Source: Shewanella gelidii (GTDB lineage: Bacteria > Pseudomonadota > Gammaproteobacteria > Enterobacterales > Shewanellaceae). From it: a DNA stretch of 64,000 nucleotides. The position numbers and the translations under genes are program-made. This document shows positions 1-9,686 of this stretch, piece by piece. The stretch's first letter is position 1. Every line of letters begins with the position of its first letter. Location of the stretch: positions 310,001-374,000 of the forward strand of contig NZ_BMPZ01000003.1 in NCBI RefSeq assembly GCF_014647855.1, read 5' to 3'. The notes under the pieces were generated by a model. The model did not search any database and was not told the origin of the DNA. It was given only the letters and a program-made list of their open reading frames with translations.

Positions 1-1
1 A

Positions 2-1696
2 GACCAAGGCGTTGTACCTGCTGATTTTGCAGCTCGCATTCAAGTGGATCGCACAAAAGACAAAAGCCATGGTGACTTTGCAACAAACCTTGCCATGATG
101 CTTACCAAAGCTGCACGCATGAAGCCGCGCGATATTGCTCAGCTTATTATCGACAACTTACCGGCATCTTCCCACGTCGCAAAAGTCGATATCGCTGGCC
201 CTGGGTTTATCAACTTTTTTATTGATGAGAACGCGCTCGCAAACCAATTGCAACACGCGCTTGAAGACGAATTATTAGGAGCGACACGCCCCACGCAACA
301 AACCGTCGTTGTAGACTACTCTTCACCGAATCTAGCCAAAGAAATGCACGTTGGTCACCTACGTTCAAGTATTATTGGCGATAGTGTGGTGCGCTCTCTT
401 GAATTCCTTGGCCATAAAGTCATTCGTCAGAACCATGTCGGCGATTGGGGCACACAATTCGGTATGCTGCTGGCCTATATGGAAGAGCTACGCGCCCAAG
501 GTGACGAGCAAGCATCAATGCAGCTTTCTGATTTAGAAAATTTCTATCGTGCTGCAAAAGTTCGCTTTGACGAATCAGCAGACTTCGCCACCCGCGCGCG
601 CCAACTTGTTGTTGAGTTACAATCCGGTGATGAATACTGCATGAAACTATGGCATGAGTTTAAAGCCGTATCCCTAAGCCACTGTAACGATGTCTATCAG
701 CGCCTCGGTGTCAGCCTAACTCCTGACGATGTATATGGTGAAAGCGCCTATAACGATGATCTCGACCAAGTCGTTGCCGATTTAGATGCGCAAGGTCTAT
801 TGGCCACCAGCGATGGTGCGCAAGTTGTCTTCCAAGATGAATTCAAAACAAAAGAAGGCGAACCGCTTCCTGTCATTATTAAGAAAGCTGATGGTGGCTA
901 TCTTTACGCAACAACGGATTTAGCCGCGATGCGTTATCGCTCGAATGTTTTAAAGGCTGACCGCGCACTCTACTTCGTTGATTTGCGCCAAGCACTGCAT
1001 TTCCAGCAAGTCTTTAGTCTGGCCAGAAAAGCCGGATTTGTACGCCCAGAAATGACACTCGAACATACGGGTTTTGGCACCATGAACGGAGAAGATGGTC
1101 GCCCGTTTAAAACCCGTAGTGGCGGCGTTGTGAAACTGGTCGACCTACTTGATGAAGCCAATACGCGTGCACTAGAGCTTGTTCGTAGCAAAAACCCTGA
1201 CATGGATGAAGCCACCCTGCAAGAAATTGCCCGCGTAGTAGGGATTAGCTCGGTCAAATATGCAGATCTTTCGAAAAACCGAGCCAGTGACTACATCTTC
1301 AGCTTTGAACAAATGCTAAGTTTTGAAGGAAACACTGCGCCCTACTTGCTCTATGCTTATACGCGCGTGGCGGGCATCTTTAAACGTGCTGAAAGTATCG
1401 ATTTGAGCCAAGGAAAAATTGTACTTGAGCATGAAAAAGAAAAAGATCTCGGCAACAAGCTGGCACAATTTAGCGAAGTACTGAACCGCGTGGTCGATAA
1501 GGGCACTCCGCACGCAATGTGTGGCTATCTATTTGAACTTGCCGGTGCGTTCTCAAGCTTTTATGAAGCTTGCCCAGTCCTCGCAGCAGATACTGAAGCA
1601 CAAAAACTCAGTCGCTTAATGCTGGCAAAGCTAACCGCAAAAACACTCAAACAAGGCTTGAACTTGCTCGGTATTGAAACACTAGAGCGCATGTAA
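2..1696 (+). CDS. argS: Arginyl-tRNA synthetase, 5' end outside window
   Basis: Class I aminoacyl-tRNA synthetase that charges tRNA-Arg in the cytoplasm. The reading frame is open to the first bases of the window (residues [13 protein letters not shown] precede the first possible GTG at 44), so the true start lies upstream. About 564 residues are visible against roughly 577 for the family. The HIGH signature appears as HVGH near 346-358, inside [17 protein letters not shown]. The KMSK equivalent is the ArgS-typical degenerate form, in [15 protein letters not shown]. The C-terminal DALR-type anticodon-binding region ends in GIETLERM, as is usual. ftsN follows after 15 nt on the same strand, probably co-transcribed. 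Confidence 0.97.
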   Translation, partial: DQGVVPADFAARIQVDRTKDKSHGDFATNLAMMLTKAARMKPRDIAQLIIDNLPASSHVAKVDIAGPGFINFFIDENALANQLQHALEDELLGATRPTQQTVVVDYSSPNLAKEMHVGHLRSSIIGDSVVRSLEFLGHKVIRQNHVGDWGTQFGMLLAYMEELRAQGDEQASMQLSDLENFYRAAKVRFDESADFATRARQLVVELQSGDEYCMKLWHEFKAVSLSHCNDVYQRLGVSLTPDDVYGESAYNDDLDQVVADLDAQGLLATSDGAQVVFQDEFKTKEGEPLPVIIKKADGGYLYATTDLAAMRYRSNVLKADRALYFVDLRQALHFQQVFSLARKAGFVRPEMTLEHTGFGTMNGEDGRPFKTRSGGVVKLVDLLDEANTRALELVRSKNPDMDEATLQEIARVVGISSVKYADLSKNRASDYIFSFEQMLSFEGNTAPYLLYAYTRVAGIFKRAESIDLSQGKIVLEHEKEKDLGNKLAQFSEVLNRVVDKGTPHAMCGYLFELAGAFSSFYEACPVLAADTEAQKLSRLMLAKLTAKTLKQGLNLLGIETLERM

Positions 1697-1711
1697 AATC
1701 GAGACTAAACC

Positions 1712-2308
1712 ATGACCAATCGAGATTACGCAAATCGTAAACCCAAAAAACGTGCGCCGCAAAAGCGCGGGGCACGTAAAGCTGCGCCGCCTGCACGTCG
1801 CTTACCCATTGTGCTCTTGCTGATCGTCGTTCTTGTTGCAATTGCAGGGTTTGGCTACTTTTTGTGGAATATAAAAGATAGCTCAACCAGTGACCAAGCA
1901 GAGACAGGCTCAACGGAAACAAAAGCGTCGCAAGTCGAAACCAAAGCCGCAACAAAACCAAAGCCTCAAGGTGATTTACCTCCGAAACCAAAAGAGGAAT
2001 GGACTTACCTTGAAGAGCTAAAGAACAAAAAGGTTGAAGTCGAACTGCCGCAAACCGATAACAAGCCAAAGCGACCTTATCTGATGCAGTGCGGGTCATT
2101 TAGAACAGAATCTCAAGCAAATGAAATGAAGGCAGTGATCGCATTCCAAGGGTTAGAAGCTCAGGTTCGCAAAAGCATCGGCAGTAAGGGCACCTGGTAT
2201 AGAGTGGTTATGGGACCTTATGATCGCAAACGCATAGCCGAGCGCCATCGCCATGTATTGCAAAAAGTTGGCTTGAACGACTGTAAGATTTGGTACTGGG
2301 AAGGCTAA
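1712..2308 (+). CDS. ftsN: Cell division protein FtsN (SPOR domain)
   Basis: Late divisome protein: a bitopic inner-membrane protein whose C-terminal SPOR domain binds denuded septal peptidoglycan. It has a basic cytoplasmic N-terminus (residues 1-30, rich in K/R), one membrane helix at about 31-52, a charged Lys/Pro/Glu-rich linker, and a SPOR domain from about 121 to the end (PYLMQCGSF, then WYRVVMGPYDRK). At 198 residues it is shorter than E. coli FtsN (319) because the linker is short. The position between argS and hslVU is typical of marine gammaproteobacteria. A strong terminator follows. Confidence 0.9.
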   Translation: MTNRDYANRKPKKRAPQKRGARKAAPPARRLPIVLLLIVVLVAIAGFGYFLWNIKDSSTSDQAETGSTETKASQVETKAATKPKPQGDLPPKPKEEWTYLEELKNKKVEVELPQTDNKPKRPYLMQCGSFRTESQANEMKAVIAFQGLEAQVRKSIGSKGTWYRVVMGPYDRKRIAERHRHVLQKVGLNDCKIWYWEG

Positions 2309-2341
2309 ATTAGCGCCGATGAAATGATATTTATCTCTCAA

Positions 2342-2366
2342 AAAGCAGCCCTAGGCTGCTTTTTTA
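2342..2366 (+). terminator. Rho-independent terminator after ftsN
   Basis: Perfect 7-bp stem AGCAGCC / GGCTGCT with a CTA loop, preceded by A residues and followed by six T. It closes the argS-ftsN transcript. Confidence 0.9.
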
Positions 2367-2408
2367 TTAGCGCAGGATCGCGTTATTTCGTCCATTTGCC
2401 CTTCACGG

Positions 2409-2436
2409 CTTGATATTCTTGCTCCTGTCCCCATAT
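2409..2436 (+). promoter_or_regulatory. Sigma-32 (RpoH) type promoter of hslVU
   Basis: CTTGATA (2409-2415), 13-nt spacer, CCCCATAT (2429-2436). This matches the heat-shock consensus CTTGAAA-N13-CCCCATNT almost perfectly. It lies 56 nt before the hslV start, and hslVU is a classical RpoH target. Confidence 0.8.
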
Positions 2437-2492
2437 TTGATCCTAACAACCCACTAGCGATCTGAATCGTTAGTTTGAAAAGAGGAACTCAC

Positions 2493-3017
2493 GTGACCAC
2501 AATCGTATCTGTTCGCCGCAATAATCAGGTCGTCATCGCTGGTGATGGCCAAGTCTCCCTTGGTAACACCGTGATGAAAGGCAATGCGAAAAAAGTTCGC
2601 CGTCTATATCACAATAAAGTTCTAGCAGGGTTTGCAGGCGGCACCGCAGACGCTTTCACGCTATTTGAAAGGTTCGAAGCTAAGTTAGAAATGCATCAAG
2701 GCCACTTACTGCGCGCAGCGGTAGAAATGGCAAAGGACTGGCGTAGCGACAAAATGTTACGCAAGCTTGAAGCCCTGCTTGCAGTCGCTGATACCGAAAC
2801 CTCATTGATCATCACGGGTAACGGTGACGTCGTGCAACCTGAGAATGACTTAATTGCCATTGGCTCGGGTGGTAACTTTGCACAATCAGCGGCCACTGCA
2901 CTCCTAGAGAATACAGATTTAGGTGCACGGGAAATTGCCGAGAAATCACTTACAATTGCAGGCGATATCTGTGTATTCACCAACCAATTCAAAACCATCG
3001 AAGAACTAAACTATTAA
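2493..3017 (+). CDS. hslV: ATP-dependent protease peptidase subunit HslV
   Basis: Proteolytic subunit of the HslUV (ClpYQ) protease, a threonine peptidase that forms a double hexameric ring in the cytoplasm. The GTG at 2493 is chosen over the upstream TTG at 2475. It follows AGAGGA with 6 nt spacing, and it gives [20 protein letters not shown], in which Thr2 becomes the catalytic N-terminal nucleophile after Met removal. The protein is 174 residues, the family length, ending FKTIEELNY. Conserved stretches include [16 protein letters not shown] and [15 protein letters not shown]. hslU follows after 23 nt. Confidence 0.97.
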   Translation: MTTIVSVRRNNQVVIAGDGQVSLGNTVMKGNAKKVRRLYHNKVLAGFAGGTADAFTLFERFEAKLEMHQGHLLRAAVEMAKDWRSDKMLRKLEALLAVADTETSLIITGNGDVVQPENDLIAIGSGGNFAQSAATALLENTDLGAREIAEKSLTIAGDICVFTNQFKTIEELNY

Positions 3018-3040
3018 GTTTTCGGCGTTGAGGAAAAATT

Positions 3041-4366
3041 ATGTCTGAAATGACACCCCGTGAGATTGTCCACGAACTGGACAGCCACATTATTGGCCAG
3101 CAAAAAGCCAAACGTTCAGTTGCGATTGCTTTAAGAAATCGCTGGCGCAGAATGCAACTCGATGCTGATTTTCGACAAGAAGTCACCCCTAAAAACATTC
3201 TCATGATTGGCCCTACTGGTGTCGGTAAAACTGAAATTGCGCGTCGCTTGGCTAAACTGGCAAAAGCACCTTTTATTAAAGTAGAAGCCACCAAGTTCAC
3301 TGAAGTTGGCTATGTGGGTAAAGAAGTCGAACAGATTATTCGCGACCTCACAGACACAGCAATCAAGCTCACCCGCGAAGCACAAATGAAGAAGTGCCGT
3401 CATCAAGCCGAAGAAGCGGCTGAAGAACGGGTATTGGATGCACTCTTGCCAAAGCCAAAAGACGAGTGGGATAAAGACACCACCGACAACTCAGGCACAC
3501 GCCAAATCTTCCGTAAAAAGCTAAGAGAAGGCCAACTGGACGACAAAGAAATTGAAATCGACGTCGCAGCGCCGCAAGTCGGTATTGAAATCATGTCACC
3601 ACCGGGCATGGAAGAGATGACATCTCAGCTTCAAAACTTATTCCAAAACATGGGTCCAGGTGACAGCAAGCGCAAGAAGATGAAAATCAAAGATGCGCTC
3701 AAGCAAATGGTCGAGGAAGAAGCTGCCAAACTGGTTAATCAAGAAGACTTGAAAGAACAAGCCATTGATTTGGTCGAGCAACACGGCATTGTGTTTTTAG
3801 ATGAAATCGACAAAATCTGTAAGCGTGGTGACACCTCTGGACCGGATGTTTCCCGCGAAGGGGTACAGCGTGACTTATTGCCTTTGGTCGAAGGCTCTAC
3901 CATCAGCACCAAACACGGAATGGTTAAAACCGACCATATTTTGTTTATTGCATCCGGCGCATTTCAGATGTCGAAGCCATCAGATCTTATTCCCGAACTA
4001 CAGGGTCGCCTGCCAATTCGTGTCGAATTAGACGCTCTTTCAGCCGAAGATTTTAAGCGCATCTTAACCGAGCCCCATGCATCACTGACCGAGCAATACT
4101 CTGCATTACTTGGCACTGAAGGGGTTGAAGTCGAATTCGTTGAATCAGGCATTGACGCAATTGCCCAAGCGGCATGGCAAGTAAATGAGCGCACAGAAAA
4201 CATTGGTGCCCGCCGTTTACACACCGTCATGGAGCGATTAATGGAAGAGCTCTCCTACGATGCCTCAGATAAAGCTGGTACCAAGCTGATTGTCGACGAA
4301 GCTTACGTATCCAGCCATCTTGACAACCTCGTACAGGATGAAGATTTAAGCCGCTTCATTCTATAA
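3041..4366 (+). CDS. hslU: ATP-dependent protease ATPase subunit HslU
   Basis: AAA+ unfoldase that feeds substrates to HslV. It starts [20 protein letters not shown]. Walker A GPTGVGKT is at residues 57-64, Walker [11 protein letters not shown] near residue 250, followed by the arginine-rich sensor region with [15 protein letters not shown]. The C-terminus DLSRFIL docks into HslV pockets in known complexes. The 441 residues match the family (about 443). The intermediate (I) domain lies between Walker A and B, rich in Glu and Lys. It forms an operon with hslV and ends at a strong hairpin 17 nt downstream. Confidence 0.98.
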   Translation: MSEMTPREIVHELDSHIIGQQKAKRSVAIALRNRWRRMQLDADFRQEVTPKNILMIGPTGVGKTEIARRLAKLAKAPFIKVEATKFTEVGYVGKEVEQIIRDLTDTAIKLTREAQMKKCRHQAEEAAEERVLDALLPKPKDEWDKDTTDNSGTRQIFRKKLREGQLDDKEIEIDVAAPQVGIEIMSPPGMEEMTSQLQNLFQNMGPGDSKRKKMKIKDALKQMVEEEAAKLVNQEDLKEQAIDLVEQHGIVFLDEIDKICKRGDTSGPDVSREGVQRDLLPLVEGSTISTKHGMVKTDHILFIASGAFQMSKPSDLIPELQGRLPIRVELDALSAEDFKRILTEPHASLTEQYSALLGTEGVEVEFVESGIDAIAQAAWQVNERTENIGARRLHTVMERLMEELSYDASDKAGTKLIVDEAYVSSHLDNLVQDEDLSRFIL

Positions 4367-4382
4367 GCTGTCGCAATATGGC

Positions 4383-4416
4383 AATGGGTTAACAGCGTTA
4401 ACCCATTTAATTTTTA
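4383..4416 (+). terminator. Terminator after hslU
   Basis: Perfect 11-bp inverted repeat AATGGGTTAAC / GTTAACCCATT around an AGC loop, followed by TAATTTTTATC. It lies between hslU and the DUF971 gene, so the latter may depend on readthrough or its own promoter. Confidence 0.8.
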
Positions 4417-4439
4417 TCGTTCAACTATGGAATGCATCT

Positions 4440-4844
4440 ATGTCTAGCAATCAAACCGGCGCAAGCCCGAGTGTTACAGGCCTCAAGCTCAAGAAAAAGA
4501 GCCGCATTCTCGAGGTGACATTTTCCGATGGCAACAGTTACCCCATTAGCTGTGAAATGCTGCGAGTTTACTCACCGTCTGCAGAAGTTCATGGTCACGG
4601 TAACCCAGTACTGGTAACCCACAAAAAAAATGTCAACATTAGTTCAATTGAACAAGTAGGCAATTACGCAGTTAAAATCGTGTTTGACGATGGTCACGAT
4701 ACGGGTCTGTTTTCATGGCCGATACTGCATAATCTCGCCGCAAATCAAGCGACATTATGGGAAGATTACCTCGCCCGCCTTCGTGCGGAAAAAGCCAGCA
4801 GAGAGCCTTTAATTGATATGGCCGTGCAGTACCACAATAAATAA
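4440..4844 (+). CDS. DUF971 / gamma-butyrobetaine hydroxylase-like N-terminal domain protein
   Basis: A 134-residue protein built almost entirely from the DUF971 domain: LKLKKKSRILEVTFSDG, then YPISCEMLRVYSPSAEV, and FDDGHDTGLFSW near the centre. The GxFSW motif and the C-terminal W-x-Y-L are typical. The family occurs alone next to hslU in many gammaproteobacteria or fused to Fe-S carriers and hydroxylases elsewhere. Its biochemical role is not firmly known; a link to iron-sulfur cluster handling has been proposed for relatives. The neighbourhood after hslVU is conserved, which supports the call. No signal peptide, so presumably cytoplasmic. Confidence 0.85.
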   Translation: MSSNQTGASPSVTGLKLKKKSRILEVTFSDGNSYPISCEMLRVYSPSAEVHGHGNPVLVTHKKNVNISSIEQVGNYAVKIVFDDGHDTGLFSWPILHNLAANQATLWEDYLARLRAEKASREPLIDMAVQYHNK

Positions 4845-4870
4845 GGTATTCGCGTTCCCTTGAGAAGTAT

Positions 4871-4897
4871 AAAAGCCAGCAAAATGCTGGCTTTTTA
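4871..4897 (+). terminator. Terminator after the DUF971 gene
   Basis: AGCCAGC (4874-4880), loop AAAAT, GCTGGCT (4886-4892), then TTTTATTT. It is flanked by A residues on the left, so it may also work on the other strand. Confidence 0.85.
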
Positions 4898-5126
4898 TTT
4901 ATCTCACCCTTGAAGCAAGATGGGTCACTGACACCCTCTCGGGGCAAAGCATCATGATGACTTAATGATGGAGGACAATGCGCAGACGGCAGGCGTGTCG
5001 TTGAGCAATTCTGTCTGTGTCATTCATATTTTCGATTTAACACATACTTCCTGACCCTGTTACTCATGCTTTACCAAATCACAGGTCATCGCGTGCGAGT
5101 AAGACGACAGCTGCAAGCACTTTTAT

Positions 5127-5549
5127 CTATTCACCACAAACCGCTTGCTTGGATAATGTGCCATTTTTGATCGCTTCATCCAGCGCGGCTTGATTGGTGC
5201 AACCGCCTTTAGATTGATCCTTATCAATCGGTTTCTGAACTGACGCGTCTGGTAACACTATAGTTGCTTCACGAGCCTGCAACACGCGATACTCAACCTC
5301 AGCCTGCATACGCTTACGCTCAGCTTCTTGCGCTTGTTGTTGCGCCAGTTGTCGTTCTTGTCGCTGTTGTCTTTGAAGTTTTTTCTTACGCTCTCCTGAA
5401 GCAATAGAAGCTTCAATTTCTTGCTGACTTTGCCCAGTCATACGCTCTAAAGCGCGCATTTTCTCTTGATACGACATCTTGGGTCTCGACTCGCAGCCTC
5501 CAATAACGAAAGCAACAAGACAGAGCAATACAATTTTCAAATTATCCAT
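5127..5549 (-). CDS. Putative lipoprotein with Gln/Arg-rich coiled coil
   Basis: 140 residues. The N-terminal hydrophobic signal ends in a lipobox (VIGGC, Cys19), so the mature protein should be lipid-anchored. After CESRPKMSYQEKMRALERMTGQ comes a long charged helix (about residues 40-90) rich in Gln, Arg and Glu that reads as a coiled coil. The C-terminus carries two cysteines (GGCTNQAALDEAIKNGTLSKQAVCGE) that could form a disulfide. No family recognised with confidence. It is monocistronic on the minus strand between rpmE and the DUF971 gene. Function unknown. Confidence 0.7.
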   Translation of the reverse strand: MDNLKIVLLCLVAFVIGGCESRPKMSYQEKMRALERMTGQSQQEIEASIASGERKKKLQRQQRQERQLAQQQAQEAERKRMQAEVEYRVLQAREATIVLPDASVQKPIDKDQSKGGCTNQAALDEAIKNGTLSKQAVCGE

Positions 5550-5754
5550 GGTTTTCTCTAGAATACTGTGACCACTAAAATTCTACTATGCATTGTCAAC
5601 ACTGGAATTATTTTGGATCATAAAGTCTCTCTATGCGCACAGATATTCTCCGCACAGGTTTCAGCCAAGCGTATAAGCTATTTTTAGTATGAACAGAAAA
5701 AATTGGCTAAAACTAGCCAGTCACCGATTATCGCTATGGCCACGTTTTAGATAG

Positions 5755-5782
5755 AAAAAAGGCGCCATAGAGGCGCCTTTTT
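5755..5782 (-). terminator. Terminator after rpmE
   Basis: GGCGCC / GGCGCC stem with a 5-nt loop, with A-run and T-run on both sides. Read on the minus strand it ends in TTTTTT 20 nt after the rpmE stop. Confidence 0.88.
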
Positions 5783-5802
5783 CGAATTCATTGCAGTGAC
5801 AA

Positions 5803-6015
5803 TTACTTCTTGCCAAGTGCACCGAAACGCTTGTTGAACTTGTCGATACGACCACCAGTGTCCACAACTTTTTGTGTACCAGTGTAGAATGGGTGACATG
5901 CACCACAGACGTCTAAGTGAAGATCTTTACCAGCAGTAGAGTTCACTTTAATTGTGTTACCACAAGTACAAGTTGCAGTGATTTCAGCGTAATCAGGGTG
6001 GATACCTGGTTTCAT
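5803..6015 (-). CDS. rpmE: 50S ribosomal protein L31 (zinc-binding type)
   Basis: 70-residue large-subunit ribosomal protein. It starts [20 protein letters not shown] and carries four cysteines (Cys16, Cys18, Cys37, Cys40 in CTC and [10 protein letters not shown]). These mark the zinc-containing C+ form of L31, which is replaced by a Cys-free paralogue under zinc starvation in many bacteria. No C- paralogue is in this window. Length and ending ([12 protein letters not shown]) are typical. Single gene with its own terminator; located near priA as in many relatives. Confidence 0.98.
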   Translation of the reverse strand: MKPGIHPDYAEITATCTCGNTIKVNSTAGKDLHLDVCGACHPFYTGTQKVVDTGGRIDKFNKRFGALGKK

Positions 6016-6148
6016 AAGGATTACCTCAGTTTAAGGCCATGTCGCTCTCCCAACCCGTAGTCAGGCACCACATGATATTAATTACATAGTGTTTAAGGCG
6101 CGAAATCATACAGGAATCACAACAGCAAAACAAGTATTTCAGCTGTTT

Positions 6149-6937
6149 TTACAGCGCTTCAAATATTGCTCTAGCCTGCTGACCTTGGGCGAATTTTTTC
6201 CGCAGCTGCATGGATGGACAAATCAAACGAACGCCTGCCTTTAACCCATTAATATTGCCGTTGGTAAACGCATGAGGGTTCGCTTCAAAAATTGCCATAA
6301 TGGCACCATAAGGGCTCATGCCCCAGCTCTTTGCATAACGGACGCCTAAACGCCAAAGGGTTTCTTTACCATCAAAGTTAAGCCGACACTTACCTTGAGC
6401 ACGCGCCGTGGATTGAGGCGAACGAGGCAGAGATATTTGCGCTGCTTTGAGAGGAGCGGCAGTTGGTGATTTAGCCTCATTGCTGTGCTGAGAAGGCGCA
6501 GATTCTTGAGTAACAGCTGGCACGGCGGTGATGACAGAGTTTTGTTCGCCAACTTTTGATTGTGTCACATCAGATTGGCTTGTCGCTCCAAAGTCAGAAC
6601 TCAGCACTTTAGATTCATGGATAACCCGCCATTGCCCATCTTGTTGATGGCGGACGATTAACCGTGCCTGCGCATCCTTAATGGCTTGTTTGCCGCTTAA
6701 CTGCAGCAAAAATTGATTCAGAGGTTGAACCAGCAGTTGCTCTTGCGTATGCGATTGACGAATTTCAAACTCTAAATTAGCCAATGTTTCGGGCGCTGCG
6801 ATAATGTTGACACGCAAGCTTGGAGCGCCGCCCAATTGCGGCACCATTTTGTTTACACTGATATGAGTGACTTGAGCAAGGAGCGAGCCACTCAGCATCA
6901 CGCAGAATATCGTCATCAACCACTTCATTTTTATCAT
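6149..6937 (-). CDS. Secreted FimV-like protein
   Basis: 262 residues with an N-terminal signal peptide (MKWLMTIFCVMLSGSLLAQ). The N-terminal half resembles the beta-rich FimV/HubP N-domain (GGAPSLRVNIIAAPETLANLEFEIRQ). A Ser/Thr/Ala/Gln-rich linker spans about residues 125-185. The C-terminal domain is LysM-like, with the FimV hallmark ANPHAFTNGNINGLKAGVRL, in which ETLWRLGVRYAKSWGMSPYGAIMAIF precedes the ANP motif. It is much shorter than full FimV and lacks the cytoplasmic TPR part, so a periplasmic peptidoglycan-binding role is inferred. Two in-frame ATGs (6937, 6928) are possible. Divergent from priA with a 100-nt shared promoter region. Confidence 0.75.
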   Translation of the reverse strand: MIKMKWLMTIFCVMLSGSLLAQVTHISVNKMVPQLGGAPSLRVNIIAAPETLANLEFEIRQSHTQEQLLVQPLNQFLLQLSGKQAIKDAQARLIVRHQQDGQWRVIHESKVLSSDFGATSQSDVTQSKVGEQNSVITAVPAVTQESAPSQHSNEAKSPTAAPLKAAQISLPRSPQSTARAQGKCRLNFDGKETLWRLGVRYAKSWGMSPYGAIMAIFEANPHAFTNGNINGLKAGVRLICPSMQLRKKFAQGQQARAIFEAL

Positions 6938-7037
6938 CGTATGCTTACTATGTCTCTAGTTTATACAATAAGGCTAGCCTTGATTTCATTGGCTGGCTAA
7001 ACTGACTGCCAATTTCCTACATGAGTTTAATCTGTCC

Positions 7038-9263
7038 ATGGCTGCAGTTTCCGATCTAGACATTCACAAAGCACCGTATGTTGTGATCGCCCTGCCCGTG
7101 CCACTTCGACAAAACTTTACCTACCGCCTACCCAAAACATGCGAACAACTGCCTTCGATTGGCTGCCGAGTCAAAGTTCAATTTGGTCGTCAACAGCTCA
7201 TAGGTATTATTGTTGAATTCACTCAGCATTGTGACCTGCCGGAAAAACAGATCAAATCTATATCGGAAATTATTGATCTAAAACCTGTTTTACCAGAAAG
7301 CCTCTATCGATTAACACAATGGGCTGCGCGATACTATTTTTGTAGCCTTGGGCAAATGTTTACCCAAGCACTACCAGCAGGCTTACGTAAAGGACTTCAC
7401 ACAACTGCGGATCACCTAAACTATTACCAGCTATCGACAAGTGGCAAGCAAGTAAATATCGACACATTAAAACGCGCACCAGCACAAAAACGTGTGTTTG
7501 AACAATTGCAATCTGGACGGCTCACTCCTGTGGAATTCACCACCTTAGAGCTCAGTAAAGTGGGACTGAAAGCTCTACTAGAAAAAGGCTGGGTCGAAGA
7601 GCACGATGAACCTCATGTCGCCGATATGCAGTGGCGCGACAACTTAGCCATGGGTGAGCAGCCGCTCAAACTCAATAAAGAACAAGCGGTCGCAGTCGCG
7701 ACGCTCAATCAAAATTTAGGTTACCAATGTACTTTACTGGAAGGTATTACAGGCTCCGGCAAAACAGAAGTCTATCTGGCCGTTTTGGAACAAGTGCTCA
7801 AAGCGGGCAAGCAAGCACTGATTCTAGTACCAGAAATCGGTTTAACCCCTCAAACAATTAACCGATTTAAACGGCGCTTTAAAGTTCAAGTCGCAGTTTT
7901 ACATTCTGGGCTTACCGATAATCAGCGGCTCGATGCTTGGCGACAGGCAAACAGCGGTGAAGCAGCGATTATTATTGGTACACGCTCGGCACTTTTCACA
8001 CCGATGAAGTATCCAGGGTTAATCATTCTTGATGAAGAACACGATACTAGCTTTAAGCAACAAGAAGGCATTGGATATCACGCACGTGATTTAGCTGTGA
8101 TGCGTGGCCATTTGGAGTCCATTCAGGTCATTCTGGGCTCTGCAACGCCCTCATTGGAAACTTTACAAAATGCGCTGAGCGGTCGATATCAACATTTACA
8201 TTTGGGGGAGCGCGCTGGTGCAGCACAGAAAGTCCGCCAAGGAATCATCGATATCCGTAATCAGCCGCTAAAGACAGGAATGTCCCATGCGTTGATCAAT
8301 GAAATGCGCTTGCACCTTGAAGCGGGCAATCAAGTTTTACTGTTTCTCAACCGTCGTGGGTTCTCCCCTGCACTGCTCTGCCAAGAGTGTGGGCACTTAC
8401 ATGAATGCGATCGCTGTGATGCTTTTTTCACAGTTCATCAGTCGTTAGGGGAAATCCGTTGTCATCATTGCAGCAATCAATACGCTATCCCCAAGCAATG
8501 TCATCAATGCGGAAGTACGATGTTAATGGGGCAAGGTGTTGGTACCGAACAGCTCGAAACAGCAATTAGCAAGGAGTTTCCCAATCATCCGGTGATCAGA
8601 ATCGATCGCGATAGCACTCGCCGCAAAGGTGCTCTTGAGTCGCACTTAGGTGCGATTCATCGCGGAGAGTATAAAATTCTTGTAGGCACACAAATGCTGG
8701 CTAAAGGCCATCACTTTCCAGATGTCACCTTAGTGGGCCTACTTGACGTCGATGGTGCACTATTTAGTGCGGATTTCAGGGCACCAGAACGGTTTGGCCA
8801 GCTCTACACGCAAGTTGCTGGGCGTTCTGGTCGCGCAAGTAAACCGGGTACCGTGCTACTGCAAACCTGTCAGAATGAAAACCCAGTTTTGCGAGACCTG
8901 CTGCATCAGGGGTACGGAGAATTTGCTCGTCAGCAACTGAAAGAACGTCAACAGGCTCTGCTGCCACCGGCATGGCACATGCTATTGGTGCGCGCAGAAG
9001 CACATCTTGCATCCGATGCCGATGCCTTTCTCACGCAGTTTGCCAAGCAATTTCAGCCCTCAGAGTCACTTGAGATCATTGGGCCAATGCCTGCACCACT
9101 GGATCGTAAAGCAGGCAAGTTTCGCAGGCAGTTATTGATCCAAGCCAAGAGCCGACAGGGGTTACAACAAGAAGTAGAACGGGCACTGCCCACAATTGAA
9201 AGCTTGCCTGAGGCCAAACGGTGCCGCTGGAGCTTAGATAGAGACCCGCAAGACTTGCTGTAA
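7038..9263 (+). CDS. priA: Primosomal protein N' (replication restart helicase PriA)
   Basis: Superfamily 2 DNA helicase that reloads the replisome at collapsed forks. The 741 residues match the family (about 732). The N-terminal 3'-DNA-binding domain begins APYVVIALPVPLRQNFTYRLP. Walker A GITGSGKTE is at about residues 235-243 and the DEEH box near 332. Paired CxxC clusters (CQECGHLHECDRCD, then CHHCSN and CHQCGS) at about 448-495 bind two zincs. Helicase motif VI is QVAGRSGRASKPG. The short N-terminal extension (MAAVSDLDIHK) precedes the usual start, so a slightly later start cannot be excluded. Confidence 0.97.
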   Translation: MAAVSDLDIHKAPYVVIALPVPLRQNFTYRLPKTCEQLPSIGCRVKVQFGRQQLIGIIVEFTQHCDLPEKQIKSISEIIDLKPVLPESLYRLTQWAARYYFCSLGQMFTQALPAGLRKGLHTTADHLNYYQLSTSGKQVNIDTLKRAPAQKRVFEQLQSGRLTPVEFTTLELSKVGLKALLEKGWVEEHDEPHVADMQWRDNLAMGEQPLKLNKEQAVAVATLNQNLGYQCTLLEGITGSGKTEVYLAVLEQVLKAGKQALILVPEIGLTPQTINRFKRRFKVQVAVLHSGLTDNQRLDAWRQANSGEAAIIIGTRSALFTPMKYPGLIILDEEHDTSFKQQEGIGYHARDLAVMRGHLESIQVILGSATPSLETLQNALSGRYQHLHLGERAGAAQKVRQGIIDIRNQPLKTGMSHALINEMRLHLEAGNQVLLFLNRRGFSPALLCQECGHLHECDRCDAFFTVHQSLGEIRCHHCSNQYAIPKQCHQCGSTMLMGQGVGTEQLETAISKEFPNHPVIRIDRDSTRRKGALESHLGAIHRGEYKILVGTQMLAKGHHFPDVTLVGLLDVDGALFSADFRAPERFGQLYTQVAGRSGRASKPGTVLLQTCQNENPVLRDLLHQGYGEFARQQLKERQQALLPPAWHMLLVRAEAHLASDADAFLTQFAKQFQPSESLEIIGPMPAPLDRKAGKFRRQLLIQAKSRQGLQQEVERALPTIESLPEAKRCRWSLDRDPQDLL

Positions 9264-9376
9264 CCTTTGCTCACCAACACGCTCATGCCTATTCAACCTT
9301 GATATTGAGCCGCCAACAGCGACTTTGGACAAGGTCGCAATTTAAACAAGCTCATGTTGACGCTTGTTCGTGCGGC

Positions 9377-9407
9377 ATATAACATGCATTCAGACAGCAT
9401 GTTATAT
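9377..9407 (+). repeat. Perfect 11-bp inverted repeat in the leader of the Cys-tailed small gene
   Basis: ATATAACATGC (9377-9387) and GCATGTTATAT (9397-9407) with a 9-nt loop ATTCAGACA. It lies 22 nt before the small gene at 9430 and has no T-run, so it is more likely an operator or a 5'-UTR hairpin than a terminator. Confidence 0.6.
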
Positions 9408-9429
9408 TTCGAAATACAGGGGTTCTACC

Positions 9430-9597
9430 ATGGCTTTATCTTTTACAAAAATGTTCAAAAAAGACCAAGACGTTGACACCAAGCCTGCTGCACTCAAGCA
9501 AGCGACGATGAAACCTGTCTCAAATAAGCCGGCGGACAACGGGAATCAGCCAAAACACAATGGTGAAGATGTTTGCTGTGGCTCTTGCCAAAAGTAA
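9430..9597 (+). CDS. Small Cys-tailed protein (55 aa)
   Basis: The ATG at 9430 follows CAGGGG with suitable spacing; an earlier in-frame start at 9364 lies upstream of and across the inverted repeat and is rejected. The product begins MALSFTKMFKKDQ and ends EDVCCGSCQK, with a Lys/Pro/Asn-rich hydrophilic middle. The Cys-Cys-x-x-Cys tail suggests metal or thiol chemistry, but no family is recognised. No signal peptide. It stands alone between priA and the convergent lipocalin gene. A short protein with a strong SD and a clean leader makes a real gene likely; function unknown. Confidence 0.65.
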   Translation: MALSFTKMFKKDQDVDTKPAALKQATMKPVSNKPADNGNQPKHNGEDVCCGSCQK

Positions 9598-9686
9598 GCT
9601 TCAGCTCTGCTATCCTCAGACTGAGTCGACCCACTTGCACCGACCATATGTGTCCTGAATAAGTGGGTTGAACTGACGGGCAGATA

